Assembly: GCF_024347075.1 (NCBI RefSeq)
Contig: NZ_AP024900.1
Location: 1,674,001-1,738,000, forward strand
Source: Vibrio rarus
GTDB taxonomy: Bacteria; Pseudomonadota; Gammaproteobacteria; Enterobacterales; Vibrionaceae
Direction of reading: 5' to 3'
Length of the DNA: 64,000 bases
The notes below the pieces were generated by a model, which saw nothing but the letters and a program-made list of their open reading frames with translations, made no database searches and had not been told where the DNA came from. Numbering within the stretch: the stretch's first letter is position 1; each line of letters starts with the position of its first letter. Of the stretch, positions 1 to 8,038 are shown in pieces. Both the position numbers and the translations under genes were made by a program.

Positions 1-140
1 ATGATTATAAGTTGCGTGATTCATAGAGATGGTTTCAATTTTCGTAACTGAAGAACAAACTTGTATTTCTGCTCTTAAAACCGCTCTCTCTTGCTCTCGT
101 AGCGCTGAGATACATCTTCAGATAAAGGGGAATCACTGTT

Positions 141-1271
141 TCAGCAAATGTTGATTTGCTCAAAGTTCTCAATAAATTCGTCCGTGCTATATGCCTTCCA
201 CCCGACCCTCTCTAAAGCCATTTTTTCATAGCTATCTAATACAACGGCCAAATTATGTAACGGCCACGCTAACTCCGCTATTATCTTTGATTGGGGACCA
301 TTGATAGAAAAACCTACTTTAGGCTTAGATAATCGTTGTTTTTTACACAGGTGAAGAACACCATGTACAGCAGGATCTGAAAATTCAAACAAGTCATGCC
401 AACTATTACTACTGTTTAGAATACCTTGCTGATTACGAAGTTGAATAATCATTTGACGCTGTTCGTGAGTCACAAACATATGTTCATGAAAAGCTTCTTT
501 ACTATGGCAATCTATACATAGTGCAATTAAATTAGAGTCTAGATTATTACTTTTCACTCCATCTTTATGATGAGTATGTAGTAAATAACTCGTCCTAACA
601 CCACTTAAGTTGACGTTACACTTCTCACAGCAATACCCTTTCGTGTATTTATAATTTGAACTTATTCTAGGCCAATCAGATGTATATATATCACGTATGT
701 CATCGGCTCTTTTAGTTGGTAAATGCTTAAAATGGGAGCTAAATGTTGAAAAGAACTCATCCATTGTAAAACGATTAAATATCGTTCTCTTTTCACCTCC
801 CACTTGATAGCCCTGATAATTCAAATGAGCAAGGCAAACTTTACACACCTTAAGCCCTGCTTCACCTTCAATGTACTGCCCAGAATACTTATTAGACCCT
901 GTGACAATGAATTGTTCAGAAGTATCATTAGTCACAACATAGCGATCAAAACGCCCTCGCTCGCGCATAATCTTCAATACTTTACAATCTGCCACATGAT
1001 ACTTTCTTCCCGTACTGCCATCTTCGATAGCACCAAGCACTGAAGAACCATGATCGCGAATATAAAGAAGAACTTGGCGACCTTTATAACTAAGTAAGCC
1101 CGCCGATGATTCCACTTCCTCAAGAGAGACTACAAGTCCCTCTGCAAGGTTGATATCTATTGGCTCTCTTGGCGATATTAGGACTGAGCTTGATGAAAAC
1201 TCTCCAGCTTTACTTGGATTCATCAATGTCACAGCTTTAGTGAGTCTAGAAAGGTTAAATGTTAATTTCAT
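141..1271 (-). CDS. zorE: ZorE-like HNH endonuclease of a Type II Zorya system
   Basis: A 376-residue protein with an HNH nuclease core at about residues 214-260: Cys215/Cys218, the His232-Thr-His-His cluster, Asn in the middle, and Cys252/Cys255-His256, the usual Zn-ribbon plus beta-beta-alpha layout. A second CxxC pair lies at 143/146. In Type II Zorya the third gene after zorA and zorB encodes an HNH protein (ZorE) thought to cut or nick phage DNA once the ZorAB motor has sensed infection. This gene starts 7 bp after zorB in the same direction, so it is the last gene of the operon. Assignment rests on gene order plus the HNH motif. An unrelated HNH nuclease is possible but unlikely in this position. 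The 140 bases downstream hold no recognisable gene. Confidence 0.85.
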   Translation of the reverse strand: MKLTFNLSRLTKAVTLMNPSKAGEFSSSSVLISPREPIDINLAEGLVVSLEEVESSAGLLSYKGRQVLLYIRDHGSSVLGAIEDGSTGRKYHVADCKVLKIMRERGRFDRYVVTNDTSEQFIVTGSNKYSGQYIEGEAGLKVCKVCLAHLNYQGYQVGGEKRTIFNRFTMDEFFSTFSSHFKHLPTKRADDIRDIYTSDWPRISSNYKYTKGYCCEKCNVNLSGVRTSYLLHTHHKDGVKSNNLDSNLIALCIDCHSKEAFHEHMFVTHEQRQMIIQLRNQQGILNSSNSWHDLFEFSDPAVHGVLHLCKKQRLSKPKVGFSINGPQSKIIAELAWPLHNLAVVLDSYEKMALERVGWKAYSTDEFIENFEQINIC

Positions 1272-1278
1272 CTATTGG

Positions 1279-2109
1279 CTAATTATTATGTAGTTCTAAT
1301 TGCTTAGTACAAAGTGATGTTACATCAGTAACGTGAGGGTTTTCCATTGCACTTTCCATACACGACTCTAAATTATAATGACTTGGGTTCTCACTGTTAG
1401 CATCATCAGACAATATTCGACGAATTTGTTCTTCTGCATTAGTAATCACTCGAAAAGATACGCGCCTAGACTTGGCCGCATTTTCAGTACCATTATCATT
1501 TAATATCAGTTTAGATGATGAATAACCAACCGCAGCAATATTAGACTTAACCCACTGCCTTTGAGGATTGTCTAAGCTTTTTAATTCCATTATGTAATTT
1601 AAAACGACTCTCGTTCTAGATTGAGACAGAGCCATATTACGGAAATAAGCTTCATTTACAGAGGAGTCTCTATTCCAACCACTAGATGTATGCCCTTCAA
1701 TACGTATTTCTTGAATTGAAAAATGATACTTGCGTAATGTTCTCAAATATCTTGGAATAAAATCATCTAAGATTGAACGAAACTTCCTTGTTAAGGTTGC
1801 ATGTCCATTAGCAAACAATACTTCAGGAGAGTTAAAATTTAAACTGAGTGTATTTCGATCAATTTCAGCACCCCATGACTTTAAATCTTTCTGAAATTCT
1901 TTAACTAAAGCTTGATATATTGCTTCTTGAGTTTGTTCGTATGCTTTGGCAACATCTTTGATTTTATCTCTTTCTGACAATGCATGTTGCATCAATGACA
2001 CGGAGATAAATAAGAACACCATCATTAGTCCAGCCATCAGATCTGAAACTGACATCCAGTGTTCACCACCCTCACCTTTACGCTTAGCTGTTCCAAAAAT
2101 CTTATTCAT
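1279..2109 (-). CDS. zorB: Zorya subunit ZorB, MotB/OmpA-like stator protein
   Basis: 276 residues. One N-terminal membrane helix (about 18-42) carries an Asp at residue 23 in the sequence MSVSDLMAGL, matching the ion-conducting Asp of MotB, TolR, ExbD and ZorB. An OmpA-like peptidoglycan-binding domain follows at about 85-225 (motifs IEGHTSSGW and LSQSRTRVVLNYI). The C-terminal 50 residues look like a short tail. In Zorya, ZorB dimers sit inside the ZorA pentamer, anchor it to the cell wall and use the ion gradient. The start is 2 nt after the zorA stop, which implies translational coupling. Confidence 0.93.
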   Translation of the reverse strand: MNKIFGTAKRKGEGGEHWMSVSDLMAGLMMVFLFISVSLMQHALSERDKIKDVAKAYEQTQEAIYQALVKEFQKDLKSWGAEIDRNTLSLNFNSPEVLFANGHATLTRKFRSILDDFIPRYLRTLRKYHFSIQEIRIEGHTSSGWNRDSSVNEAYFRNMALSQSRTRVVLNYIMELKSLDNPQRQWVKSNIAAVGYSSSKLILNDNGTENAAKSRRVSFRVITNAEEQIRRILSDDANSENPSHYNLESCMESAMENPHVTDVTSLCTKQLELHNN

Positions 2110-2111
2110 TA

Positions 2112-3884
2112 TTAAACACCTTGTCGCGCATGACTAATTACTTTAGCCATCTCATTAGTTAAATGAGTATAATCACGAGTAAACTGCTGGGTTACAGTAG
2201 CTAATTCACGCCCCATTAGCTCAATCACTCGATTGATCTCCTGTTGCATTTCTTCATCTAAATATTTTACTTGGCTACCAACAGCTGAACCTGTTTTACT
2301 AACTGTGTCCTTTATGACATGTTCAACTGAATCAAAAGTGCGTTGGATTTCTCGAGCCTGCAGTGCAAACACTTCTTGCAAAGAGCCTTCTAGTTTATTT
2401 TGCAAATTAGTAATAGCACTTAATGTCTCATCACGTATGGTTTGAGTATCTAATACCAGTTGTTGATTAGCATTTCGCAAAGTGTCACTTGTTACTTTCG
2501 CGTCATCCTTAATACCCGTCACTAAGGATCTCATGATATTATTTAAATCTTCTAAGCCATCCTTGAGTTCATCTCGTATTTTTTCAGCAGCACTAGTTAC
2601 TTCGTTATTCATATTTTTCATGTTTGAAGTCGCTTCCGAAGCATTACTCTCGAATGCTTGAGATGCCTCAGCTAATTTGCCCCCAATACTGATAACCGAT
2701 TGGTTGAGTTCCTTAGAAATTTCTTGCGCACCGGAAAATAGTGAGGTTTTAATTTCATCTGCACTTTCTATACTTACTTTATTAAAATCTTCAACAGACT
2801 GTTTTGATTGCTCAAGCATATTAGAGTAATGCGTCGAAGCAGCGTCTACAGAACTAGAAACTTGCTTCATAACCAAATCTAATTGACTTTGGATCTGAGG
2901 CATCGCTGCAATGGCTTTATCTCTCAATTCATTGAATGCTTTTAAACGCTCTTCTAAATCTGTAATTTGCCCATGATTTAACGACATGACTTCCTGTAAT
3001 TTTTCCATTGATTGAGGTATAGACTCAGCTTTATCACTGATATGAGCAACGGATTCCTCTGTTTGACTGATAGCTTCAACTCCTAAGCGGTATTTATCTG
3101 CCATATCCTGTAATTGAATTCGATAATTATCCTGCCACTCTACTAATTTCTTTACTGAGTCATCTAAGCGTTTGAAATTTTCGCCAAACTGTTCAGTAAG
3201 GTGCTTATTAAAATCAACAATCACCTCCTTTAAAGCATTAATTACTTGCTCAGTAGCTGATTTTGAAAGAAGGTCACCAAAGTGCTGTAATTCAGCCCAA
3301 AGTTTATCTTGGAACTGATGAAAAGATTCACTTTGTTTATTCATTGAATCTAAAATTCTTTGATTGTCATCTTTATTATCAATACGTAAACGCTTAATTT
3401 GAGAGGCTAGTGATGAGTCCTCCTCTCCTTTAATTGCACCTACCAACTCTTTGGTCACTGATATGTTTTCTTGGAATAAATCGGATTGCTTACTGATGAC
3501 TTGATAGATTTGCTCTGGACCTACATCTACTATCTCTTCATCATCTTGGCTAATATATCCAAGCCACGTCTTTAAAATTATGGACGAAAGCATACCGCAT
3601 AGACTTGTGATAAAAGCTGTTTTTAAGCCTTCTAATAACAACGAAATAGAGTTATCAATATTATTTGGATCAAAATCCATCAATCCCACAACAATACCAC
3701 TAAAGGTACCAAGAATGCCTAATGATGTAAGTAAATTAGGCGCATAATCAATAAAATCCCTTTGAATGTTATGATAAGAAAAATATATACTTATGACTAA
3801 GACACAGATTATAACTAATAAAAAAGCATCTGAAATTGTAGCAGCTGTAAAACTACTAATGAAATGGGCAAGTAATTCGGACAT
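2112..3884 (-). CDS. zorA: Zorya subunit ZorA, MotA/TolQ/ExbB-like with long coiled-coil tail
   Basis: 590 residues. Three membrane helices (about 16-36, 51-69 and 84-106) have the MotA/TolQ/ExbB pattern, including the small-residue segment LGILGTFSGIVVGL. From about residue 130 to the end the protein is predicted coiled coil (many SxxEEI, KELNQ and TSxAEK type heptads). This matches ZorA, whose long cytoplasmic tail couples the membrane motor to the effector. The ATG is preceded by GAGAGAA at good spacing. It is the first gene of the zorABE operon. About 160 bp separate it from the upstream five-gene module on the same strand, so shared transcription is possible but not shown. Confidence 0.93.
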   Translation of the reverse strand: MSELLAHFISSFTAATISDAFLLVIICVLVISIYFSYHNIQRDFIDYAPNLLTSLGILGTFSGIVVGLMDFDPNNIDNSISLLLEGLKTAFITSLCGMLSSIILKTWLGYISQDDEEIVDVGPEQIYQVISKQSDLFQENISVTKELVGAIKGEEDSSLASQIKRLRIDNKDDNQRILDSMNKQSESFHQFQDKLWAELQHFGDLLSKSATEQVINALKEVIVDFNKHLTEQFGENFKRLDDSVKKLVEWQDNYRIQLQDMADKYRLGVEAISQTEESVAHISDKAESIPQSMEKLQEVMSLNHGQITDLEERLKAFNELRDKAIAAMPQIQSQLDLVMKQVSSSVDAASTHYSNMLEQSKQSVEDFNKVSIESADEIKTSLFSGAQEISKELNQSVISIGGKLAEASQAFESNASEATSNMKNMNNEVTSAAEKIRDELKDGLEDLNNIMRSLVTGIKDDAKVTSDTLRNANQQLVLDTQTIRDETLSAITNLQNKLEGSLQEVFALQAREIQRTFDSVEHVIKDTVSKTGSAVGSQVKYLDEEMQQEINRVIELMGRELATVTQQFTRDYTHLTNEMAKVISHARQGV

Positions 3885-4044
3885 CCGTTCTCTCTATTAT
3901 TTTATTATACTTGCCTATGCTGTTTATACTGCATTTTTGCAAGGTTTATCCAGTTTTAAGTTTAATAAATGTTTAATTTAATGTAAATTAGACAGTCTAA
4001 CTCTAGTTTCAAAATATAAACGACCAAAAAAGATATTAAGTCTA

Positions 4045-4392
4045 TTAATTTACGTTAGTAGTTAAATCATTCGCCAGCGTAATTTCCGTATTATCAGGTA
4101 TTGAATCTTCATTATGAACATCACTTAAGTAAATATCAGCATACTCCCTCTTTACAGACATCCCCTTAATAAAATACCCTGTTAAAGTATCAGACAGTAT
4201 TAATTTATTATGATTTCTAAATTTTACATTTAAATACCAACCACCATACGATCTCACTTTTATATCAATTACGAGACCATCCCCCCATAATCGATGATTT
4301 AATGTCATCCCATGCTCAACTTCAAAAACGTTATGCAACTCATGAGAATATTGTTTTAAACACTCTTGAAGTGAGTACTCAAGATGACACAT
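4045..4392 (-). CDS. Small protein with an SH3/Tudor-like fold signature, unknown function
   Basis: 115 residues, no signal peptide or membrane helix. The middle (about 28-75) has the pattern HRLWGDGLVIDI followed by WYLNVKFRNHNKLIL. That resembles small beta-barrel domains (CarD/TRCF-type Tudor or SH3-like), which typically read H-x-x-FG-x-GxV, then VxF, then KxL. The resemblance is by eye only. It is the last of five minus-strand genes, starting 6 bp after its neighbour, so it belongs to the same transcript. The cytoplasmic location suggests it is the non-membrane partner of the module. I do not recognise the family. Confidence 0.65.
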   Translation of the reverse strand: MCHLEYSLQECLKQYSHELHNVFEVEHGMTLNHRLWGDGLVIDIKVRSYGGWYLNVKFRNHNKLILSDTLTGYFIKGMSVKREYADIYLSDVHNEDSIPDNTEITLANDLTTNVN

Positions 4393-4398
4393 ATAATC

Positions 4399-5091
4399 CT
4401 ATTCCTGTACTAAATCTGGTACTTGTTCTAAATCTTTGTCTCCAAGGGTATTAGAACCATTAATTTTTACACCATCACAATCTATATAAATTTTGCCATT
4501 TCGCCGTATTTGAGTGCACTCATCAGGGATCACTTTTACCTTTTTCTCGACAACTTTTTCAACAGGAACTTCAACGGGAACTTCAACACGTTTTTCAACA
4601 GGTACCTCAACGACTTTTTCAACTTTTTTAATCAATGGCTCTTCAGTGACCCAGCGGTATGCTCTATATAGCCCTAATGAAATGATGCCTATTAAAAACA
4701 ATAACAGTACTAATTTGATGAGTGTATGCAGGATAAACATAATCGAATCTCTTTTCTGTTCATTCCTGCTTTTTCTCAGATTATATACATCAGATTTAGC
4801 TTGTTCATGTACAACACGAACTCTGGCTTCTTCTTGGGCTATCTGTGTTTTAATTTGCTGCTGCTTTAATCTACCCGTATCACCTGCATCAAGTGCACCA
4901 GATATATCCTTACCCTGAGCCTTTTCATTTGCAATCTCTGCTTCAATTTTTGCGGCCTCAAGTTGCTCTTTTAATACTTCAGTTTTATGTTTTAATTCCT
5001 CAATCTCAGCTTGCTGCTCTCTCTTTCGTTGATTCTTCAACCACTTCTTCCGGTTTAACTCTTGTAGTTTTCTGAGATCTAGACTCCGCAT
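4399..5091 (-). CDS. Coiled-coil, single-pass membrane protein with Glu-Val-Pro repeats
   Basis: 230 residues. A charged coiled coil (about 8-112) is followed by one membrane helix (about 117-141) and then a repeat tract (about 157-188) built from EVPVEK/VVEK units. The C-terminus contains DECTQ...YIDCDG, two Cys that could form a disulfide if it lies in the periplasm. The start is supported by GAGGAA seven to eight bases before ATG, although this makes it overlap the preceding gene by 86 bp in another frame. The neighbour upstream has the same repeat type, so the two probably interact. Function unknown; a structural, envelope-spanning role is inferred. Confidence 0.75.
   Translation of the reverse strand: MRSLDLRKLQELNRKKWLKNQRKREQQAEIEELKHKTEVLKEQLEAAKIEAEIANEKAQGKDISGALDAGDTGRLKQQQIKTQIAQEEARVRVVHEQAKSDVYNLRKSRNEQKRDSIMFILHTLIKLVLLLFLIGIISLGLYRAYRWVTEEPLIKKVEKVVEVPVEKRVEVPVEVPVEKVVEKKVKVIPDECTQIRRNGKIYIDCDGVKINGSNTLGDKDLEQVPDLVQE
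4543..4632 (-). repeat. Degenerate tandem repeat encoding EVPVE units
   Basis: On the plus strand a phrase like ttcaac(a/g)gGaacttcaac recurs in tandem at about 15-30 base intervals. It encodes the EVPVEK-type repeats of the 230-residue membrane protein. Boundaries are approximate. Confidence 0.7.
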
Positions 5092-6433
5092 CGAGTAATT
5101 CCTCTAATTCATTAGCTGTAATGTTTTCTGGGATAGGTACAATTCGTTCATGTATGATAATTTGTGGCTCTTTTATAACCATTGGTTCACTTACCTTGTG
5201 AATCCTCTCTACGTACACTGGTACTTCCATTTCAACTGGAACTTCGACTATTTTCTCAATTTCGACTTCAACAATCTTTTCCACTTCAACAATACGCTCA
5301 ACCTCTTTCTCAATCTCAACTTCGACTATTTTCTCTACTTCAACTATTCGTTCTATTTCTTTTTCAATTTCTATAGGCACCTCTATCGTAGTGGTTACCT
5401 GTAAGGTTTTATTACGTCTATGAGCCCAAACTCGTAAATATTTCAATAATTTAGTTAATAAAATTTTTCTTATTTCTATATTATATTTTTTATGATCTAA
5501 ACGCTTTATTCTACGTTCGATATGCTCTTTGGTATTTAGTGAACTAAGTAGATTTAAAATAAAGTACACTGGATATATCAAGGCTGATAGGAAACTCACA
5601 AATGCACCAAAAGGATCGTCAAACTTAACACCAAACCAAGAACTTACTTTATTAACAATTGCAACATACATGTCCTTCTTCTGACTGTATGCACTTTTAG
5701 TTTCAGCATGTGCATGATTAGTTTGCGCTACTTTATTACGTAACTCAGACATCTGCTCCCTAGCCTTTATATTACTGCTTTCTAAGGTTCTTATATTGTT
5801 ACTATTAGATTCTTTATTTTTTTGTGAAGTCTCTATTGCTCTATTTAACGCATCCAATTGCTTTGTGAAATTCTTGACGGCTGCTGAACAATCTGGATTT
5901 AATGAACAATCTTTAGCTGTTTTTCTTCTCTCGCTATCTTGAATATTTATCTTTGATAGTTGAGTAGAATCTTTATGTATTTGATCATCAATTTGTAAGT
6001 TTCGTTCTCTTAGAGAATTTATTTCTATCTGATTATCAGCAATATCGCGTTTTAAATCTTCTATTTGCTTCTCACGAGTTGCATTATTATTTTCAGCTGT
6101 TTTAACAATTTTTACATCTCCTGTTGCTAAATCATTCAGGTAACTATTGATACCAACATAGCTAATAAACCAAAATGACGGTACAAGAATGAACATTGCA
6201 AACTTTAATACCCAACTAGTTGTATACCAACCTTCTATTACCTTTGATGTCCACATTAAAACAGCTGCTTCAGTTACAAATAGAAGTACTGAAAATGGAT
6301 TAATGGAATAGGCGTGATTTGGAAATAATATTCCATAACCAAGAACATTGAAGCCAACGATAAGAAAACCTAACAGTATAGTCATGAGATTTATCCCATG
6401 ATATGTATTGAATTTTTTATTTATTTTTGTCAT
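5006..6433 (-). CDS. Multi-pass membrane protein with coiled coil and long Glu-Val repeat tail
   Basis: 475 residues. Three N-terminal hydrophobic helices (about 15-37, 46-62, 74-95), a coiled coil (about 110-245) containing a Cys pair in CSLNPDCS, another hydrophobic segment (about 275-298), and then a tail (about 350-420) of repeats such as EIERIVEVEKIVEVE and EVPVEMEVPVYVE. The tail is likely an extended or stacked beta/coiled rod. The start codon overlaps the upstream stop by 4 bp (ATGA), and the 3' end overlaps the next gene by 86 bp. No catalytic motif is visible. I do not recognise the family. A scaffold coupling the membrane to a cytoplasmic or periplasmic partner is an inference. Confidence 0.75.
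   Translation of the reverse strand: MTKINKKFNTYHGINLMTILLGFLIVGFNVLGYGILFPNHAYSINPFSVLLFVTEAAVLMWTSKVIEGWYTTSWVLKFAMFILVPSFWFISYVGINSYLNDLATGDVKIVKTAENNNATREKQIEDLKRDIADNQIEINSLRERNLQIDDQIHKDSTQLSKINIQDSERRKTAKDCSLNPDCSAAVKNFTKQLDALNRAIETSQKNKESNSNNIRTLESSNIKAREQMSELRNKVAQTNHAHAETKSAYSQKKDMYVAIVNKVSSWFGVKFDDPFGAFVSFLSALIYPVYFILNLLSSLNTKEHIERRIKRLDHKKYNIEIRKILLTKLLKYLRVWAHRRNKTLQVTTTIEVPIEIEKEIERIVEVEKIVEVEIEKEVERIVEVEKIVEVEIEKIVEVPVEMEVPVYVERIHKVSEPMVIKEPQIIIHERIVPIPENITANELEELLDAESRSQKTTRVKPEEVVEESTKERAAS
5212..5392 (-). repeat. Degenerate tandem repeat encoding IVEVEKIVEVE units
   Basis: About 180 bp of repeated ttcgactattttctc/cacttcaacaatacgctc-type phrases on the plus strand, encoding the Glu/Val-rich tail of the 475-residue protein. 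It is similar in kind to the repeat at 4543-4632, so the two genes could exchange sequence by recombination. Limits are approximate. Confidence 0.7.
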
Positions 6434-7350
6434 TTTATTCTTTCAACTTTCATAAAGTTACTAATGTTATCTTCCGTTAAAATTAACATCTGATCTCGAC
6501 CATAATTATTCATAAAATCGTTATATAGTTCTTCATTACCACCGATATAATTCCAATATGGTTTATATATATTATATATGTGTCTTTTAAATTTTTCCGT
6601 ATCAGCTTTATTAGGGTCATAAGGACGATGAAAACCTATTTCTGCACCTGACTGTATTTGTTTAAATACACCTGATGCGTATATAATTCCACAAGCTGAA
6701 TAGCACTTCATATATTTATCGCTTGCAGCACCCCACTGATGCTCTTGCATATATGTACCAATTTTTATAGCTTCATTCATTAACCCACCAGGACTATGCA
6801 TCATGATCCTATTTAAATTAATCCCTTTCTTATTATAATAGTTAATATAACGGAGGAATTTATCATATGTACCTTTTACTATCATTCCCTCACCATAAAG
6901 ATAATAACCCTGAGAGTCTTCACCTAGCATAAAAATGATTTTAGTACTATTAGCTAACGGGTGACCTATTCTCTTTGGTGCCGTTATTGGTGGCATGGGT
7001 TCAGGTAATGGTGGCGCTATATGGTGTACTTTATTTTTTATTTTCTTATCTTTATTATCTTTATTATCTTTATTATCCAAACCATTATTCATTTTTGTAT
7101 TTTTAAGTATGGATTTATGTTTCTTATCTTTTCCCTCGTGCTTATTACTCTTAGTTATAACATGATTTGATTTATTTTCAGAATGGCTGTCATTTTTAAT
7201 TTTAGAGCTTAAATATGATTTTTCTTTATCAATTGTGTGACTATCACTTTTTTTATTTAGATCATGTGGCACTGTATTACTACAACTACACAATATCAGC
7301 AGAGCACTTAACACAATGTCATTTTTACTAAACACTTTAATTCCTAACAT
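6430..7350 (-). CDS. Lipoprotein with ClpP-like serine protease domain (COG3904-like)
   Basis: 306 residues. An N-terminal hydrophobic segment (about 11-20) runs into Cys21/Cys23, a plausible though not ideal lipobox. A low-complexity Lys/Asn/Asp linker (about 30-110) and a proline stretch (PPLPEPMPP) lead into a domain at about 135-300. That domain shows the ClpP/crotonase-type signatures: HSPGG (Ser186, oxyanion loop), KCYSACG (Ser218, the expected nucleophile) and IGFHRPY (His241). This pattern is seen in predicted periplasmic ClpP-like proteins. The upstream Shine-Dalgarno is weak. The gene ends in a 4-bp overlap with the next one. Inferred role: a surface-tethered periplasmic protease or peptidase in an envelope complex. 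The substrate is unknown. Confidence 0.75.
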   Translation of the reverse strand: MLGIKVFSKNDIVLSALLILCSCSNTVPHDLNKKSDSHTIDKEKSYLSSKIKNDSHSENKSNHVITKSNKHEGKDKKHKSILKNTKMNNGLDNKDNKDNKDKKIKNKVHHIAPPLPEPMPPITAPKRIGHPLANSTKIIFMLGEDSQGYYLYGEGMIVKGTYDKFLRYINYYNKKGINLNRIMMHSPGGLMNEAIKIGTYMQEHQWGAASDKYMKCYSACGIIYASGVFKQIQSGAEIGFHRPYDPNKADTEKFKRHIYNIYKPYWNYIGGNEELYNDFMNNYGRDQMLILTEDNISNFMKVERIK

Positions 7351-7398
7351 TTATAAAAACAATACAAACTCACACTCACATGAGTTACAAAAATCTTT

Positions 7399-7758
7399 TT
7401 ACTTCCTTAACACATCAACACCATGTGATTGACTTTTTTCCTTTATAAATTTTGCTGACACCCAAGCACCAACACTAGGAATAAATAATATTAATGCAAT
7501 ATGAATAAATCGGTATTTAATCACATTTGAAAATACATACTCTATATAGTTAGAGTCCTTAAAGTACACGCGAATAATAATAGCAAGGGATAATACAGAC
7601 ATAAATTTACTTTCTGAGTTAACTAAAAACCCATAGTCTTTACACTGATAATACAACCATGGAATCATACTCATTATGACCATAAGATAGAATATTCTAT
7701 CAAAAATGTGCACACTATTAACACGCTCGATTTCATCCATTTTACTACACCTAATCAT
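7399..7758 (-). CDS. Small multi-pass membrane protein, unknown
   Basis: 119 residues, with hydrophobic segments at about 22-38, 48-62 and 84-105 separated by short charged loops. Met7 (MDEIERV) could be the true start. It is the first gene of the five-gene minus-strand module, 48 bp ahead of the lipoprotein protease gene. No motif recognised. Very AT-rich like the rest of the module, which suggests horizontal origin. Confidence 0.6.
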   Translation of the reverse strand: MIRCSKMDEIERVNSVHIFDRIFYLMVIMSMIPWLYYQCKDYGFLVNSESKFMSVLSLAIIIRVYFKDSNYIEYVFSNVIKYRFIHIALILFIPSVGAWVSAKFIKEKSQSHGVDVLRK

Positions 7759-7985
7759 AAGACCTATTTAATTTCAGACATAGGTTTCAACTTTATTCGA
7801 GTTTGCGCATAACAACATGACGCATATTAAATCTGAATAAAATCTGTTTATTGTATCCTCACCCGTATAATTAAATAGGAATAAAATTTTATTTTTGTTC
7901 ACCTTTAGTTTCATATGCGTCATTAGACCTCTGAGTTCTATCAGAATCTAATTAAGGTCTACAATTATTCATGTGAGACAAATAC

Positions 7986-8012
7986 AAAAAAGACGCCCCA
8001 TGGACGTCTTAA
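7986..8012 (-). terminator. Rho-independent terminator of rhlE
   Basis: Stem AAGACG / CGTCTT around loop ccccatgga at about 7990-8010. On the minus strand it is followed by TTTTTGTATTT. It lies just beyond the rhlE stop codon. Confidence 0.7.
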
Positions 8013-8038
8013 ATCGGCGTGTAGCTGTGTTGACTCGT

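Noticed and set aside
4543-5392. CRISPR-like array from the repeated phrases
   Set aside because: Repeats are degenerate, in frame and encode EVPVE-type peptides, with no unique spacers of even length.
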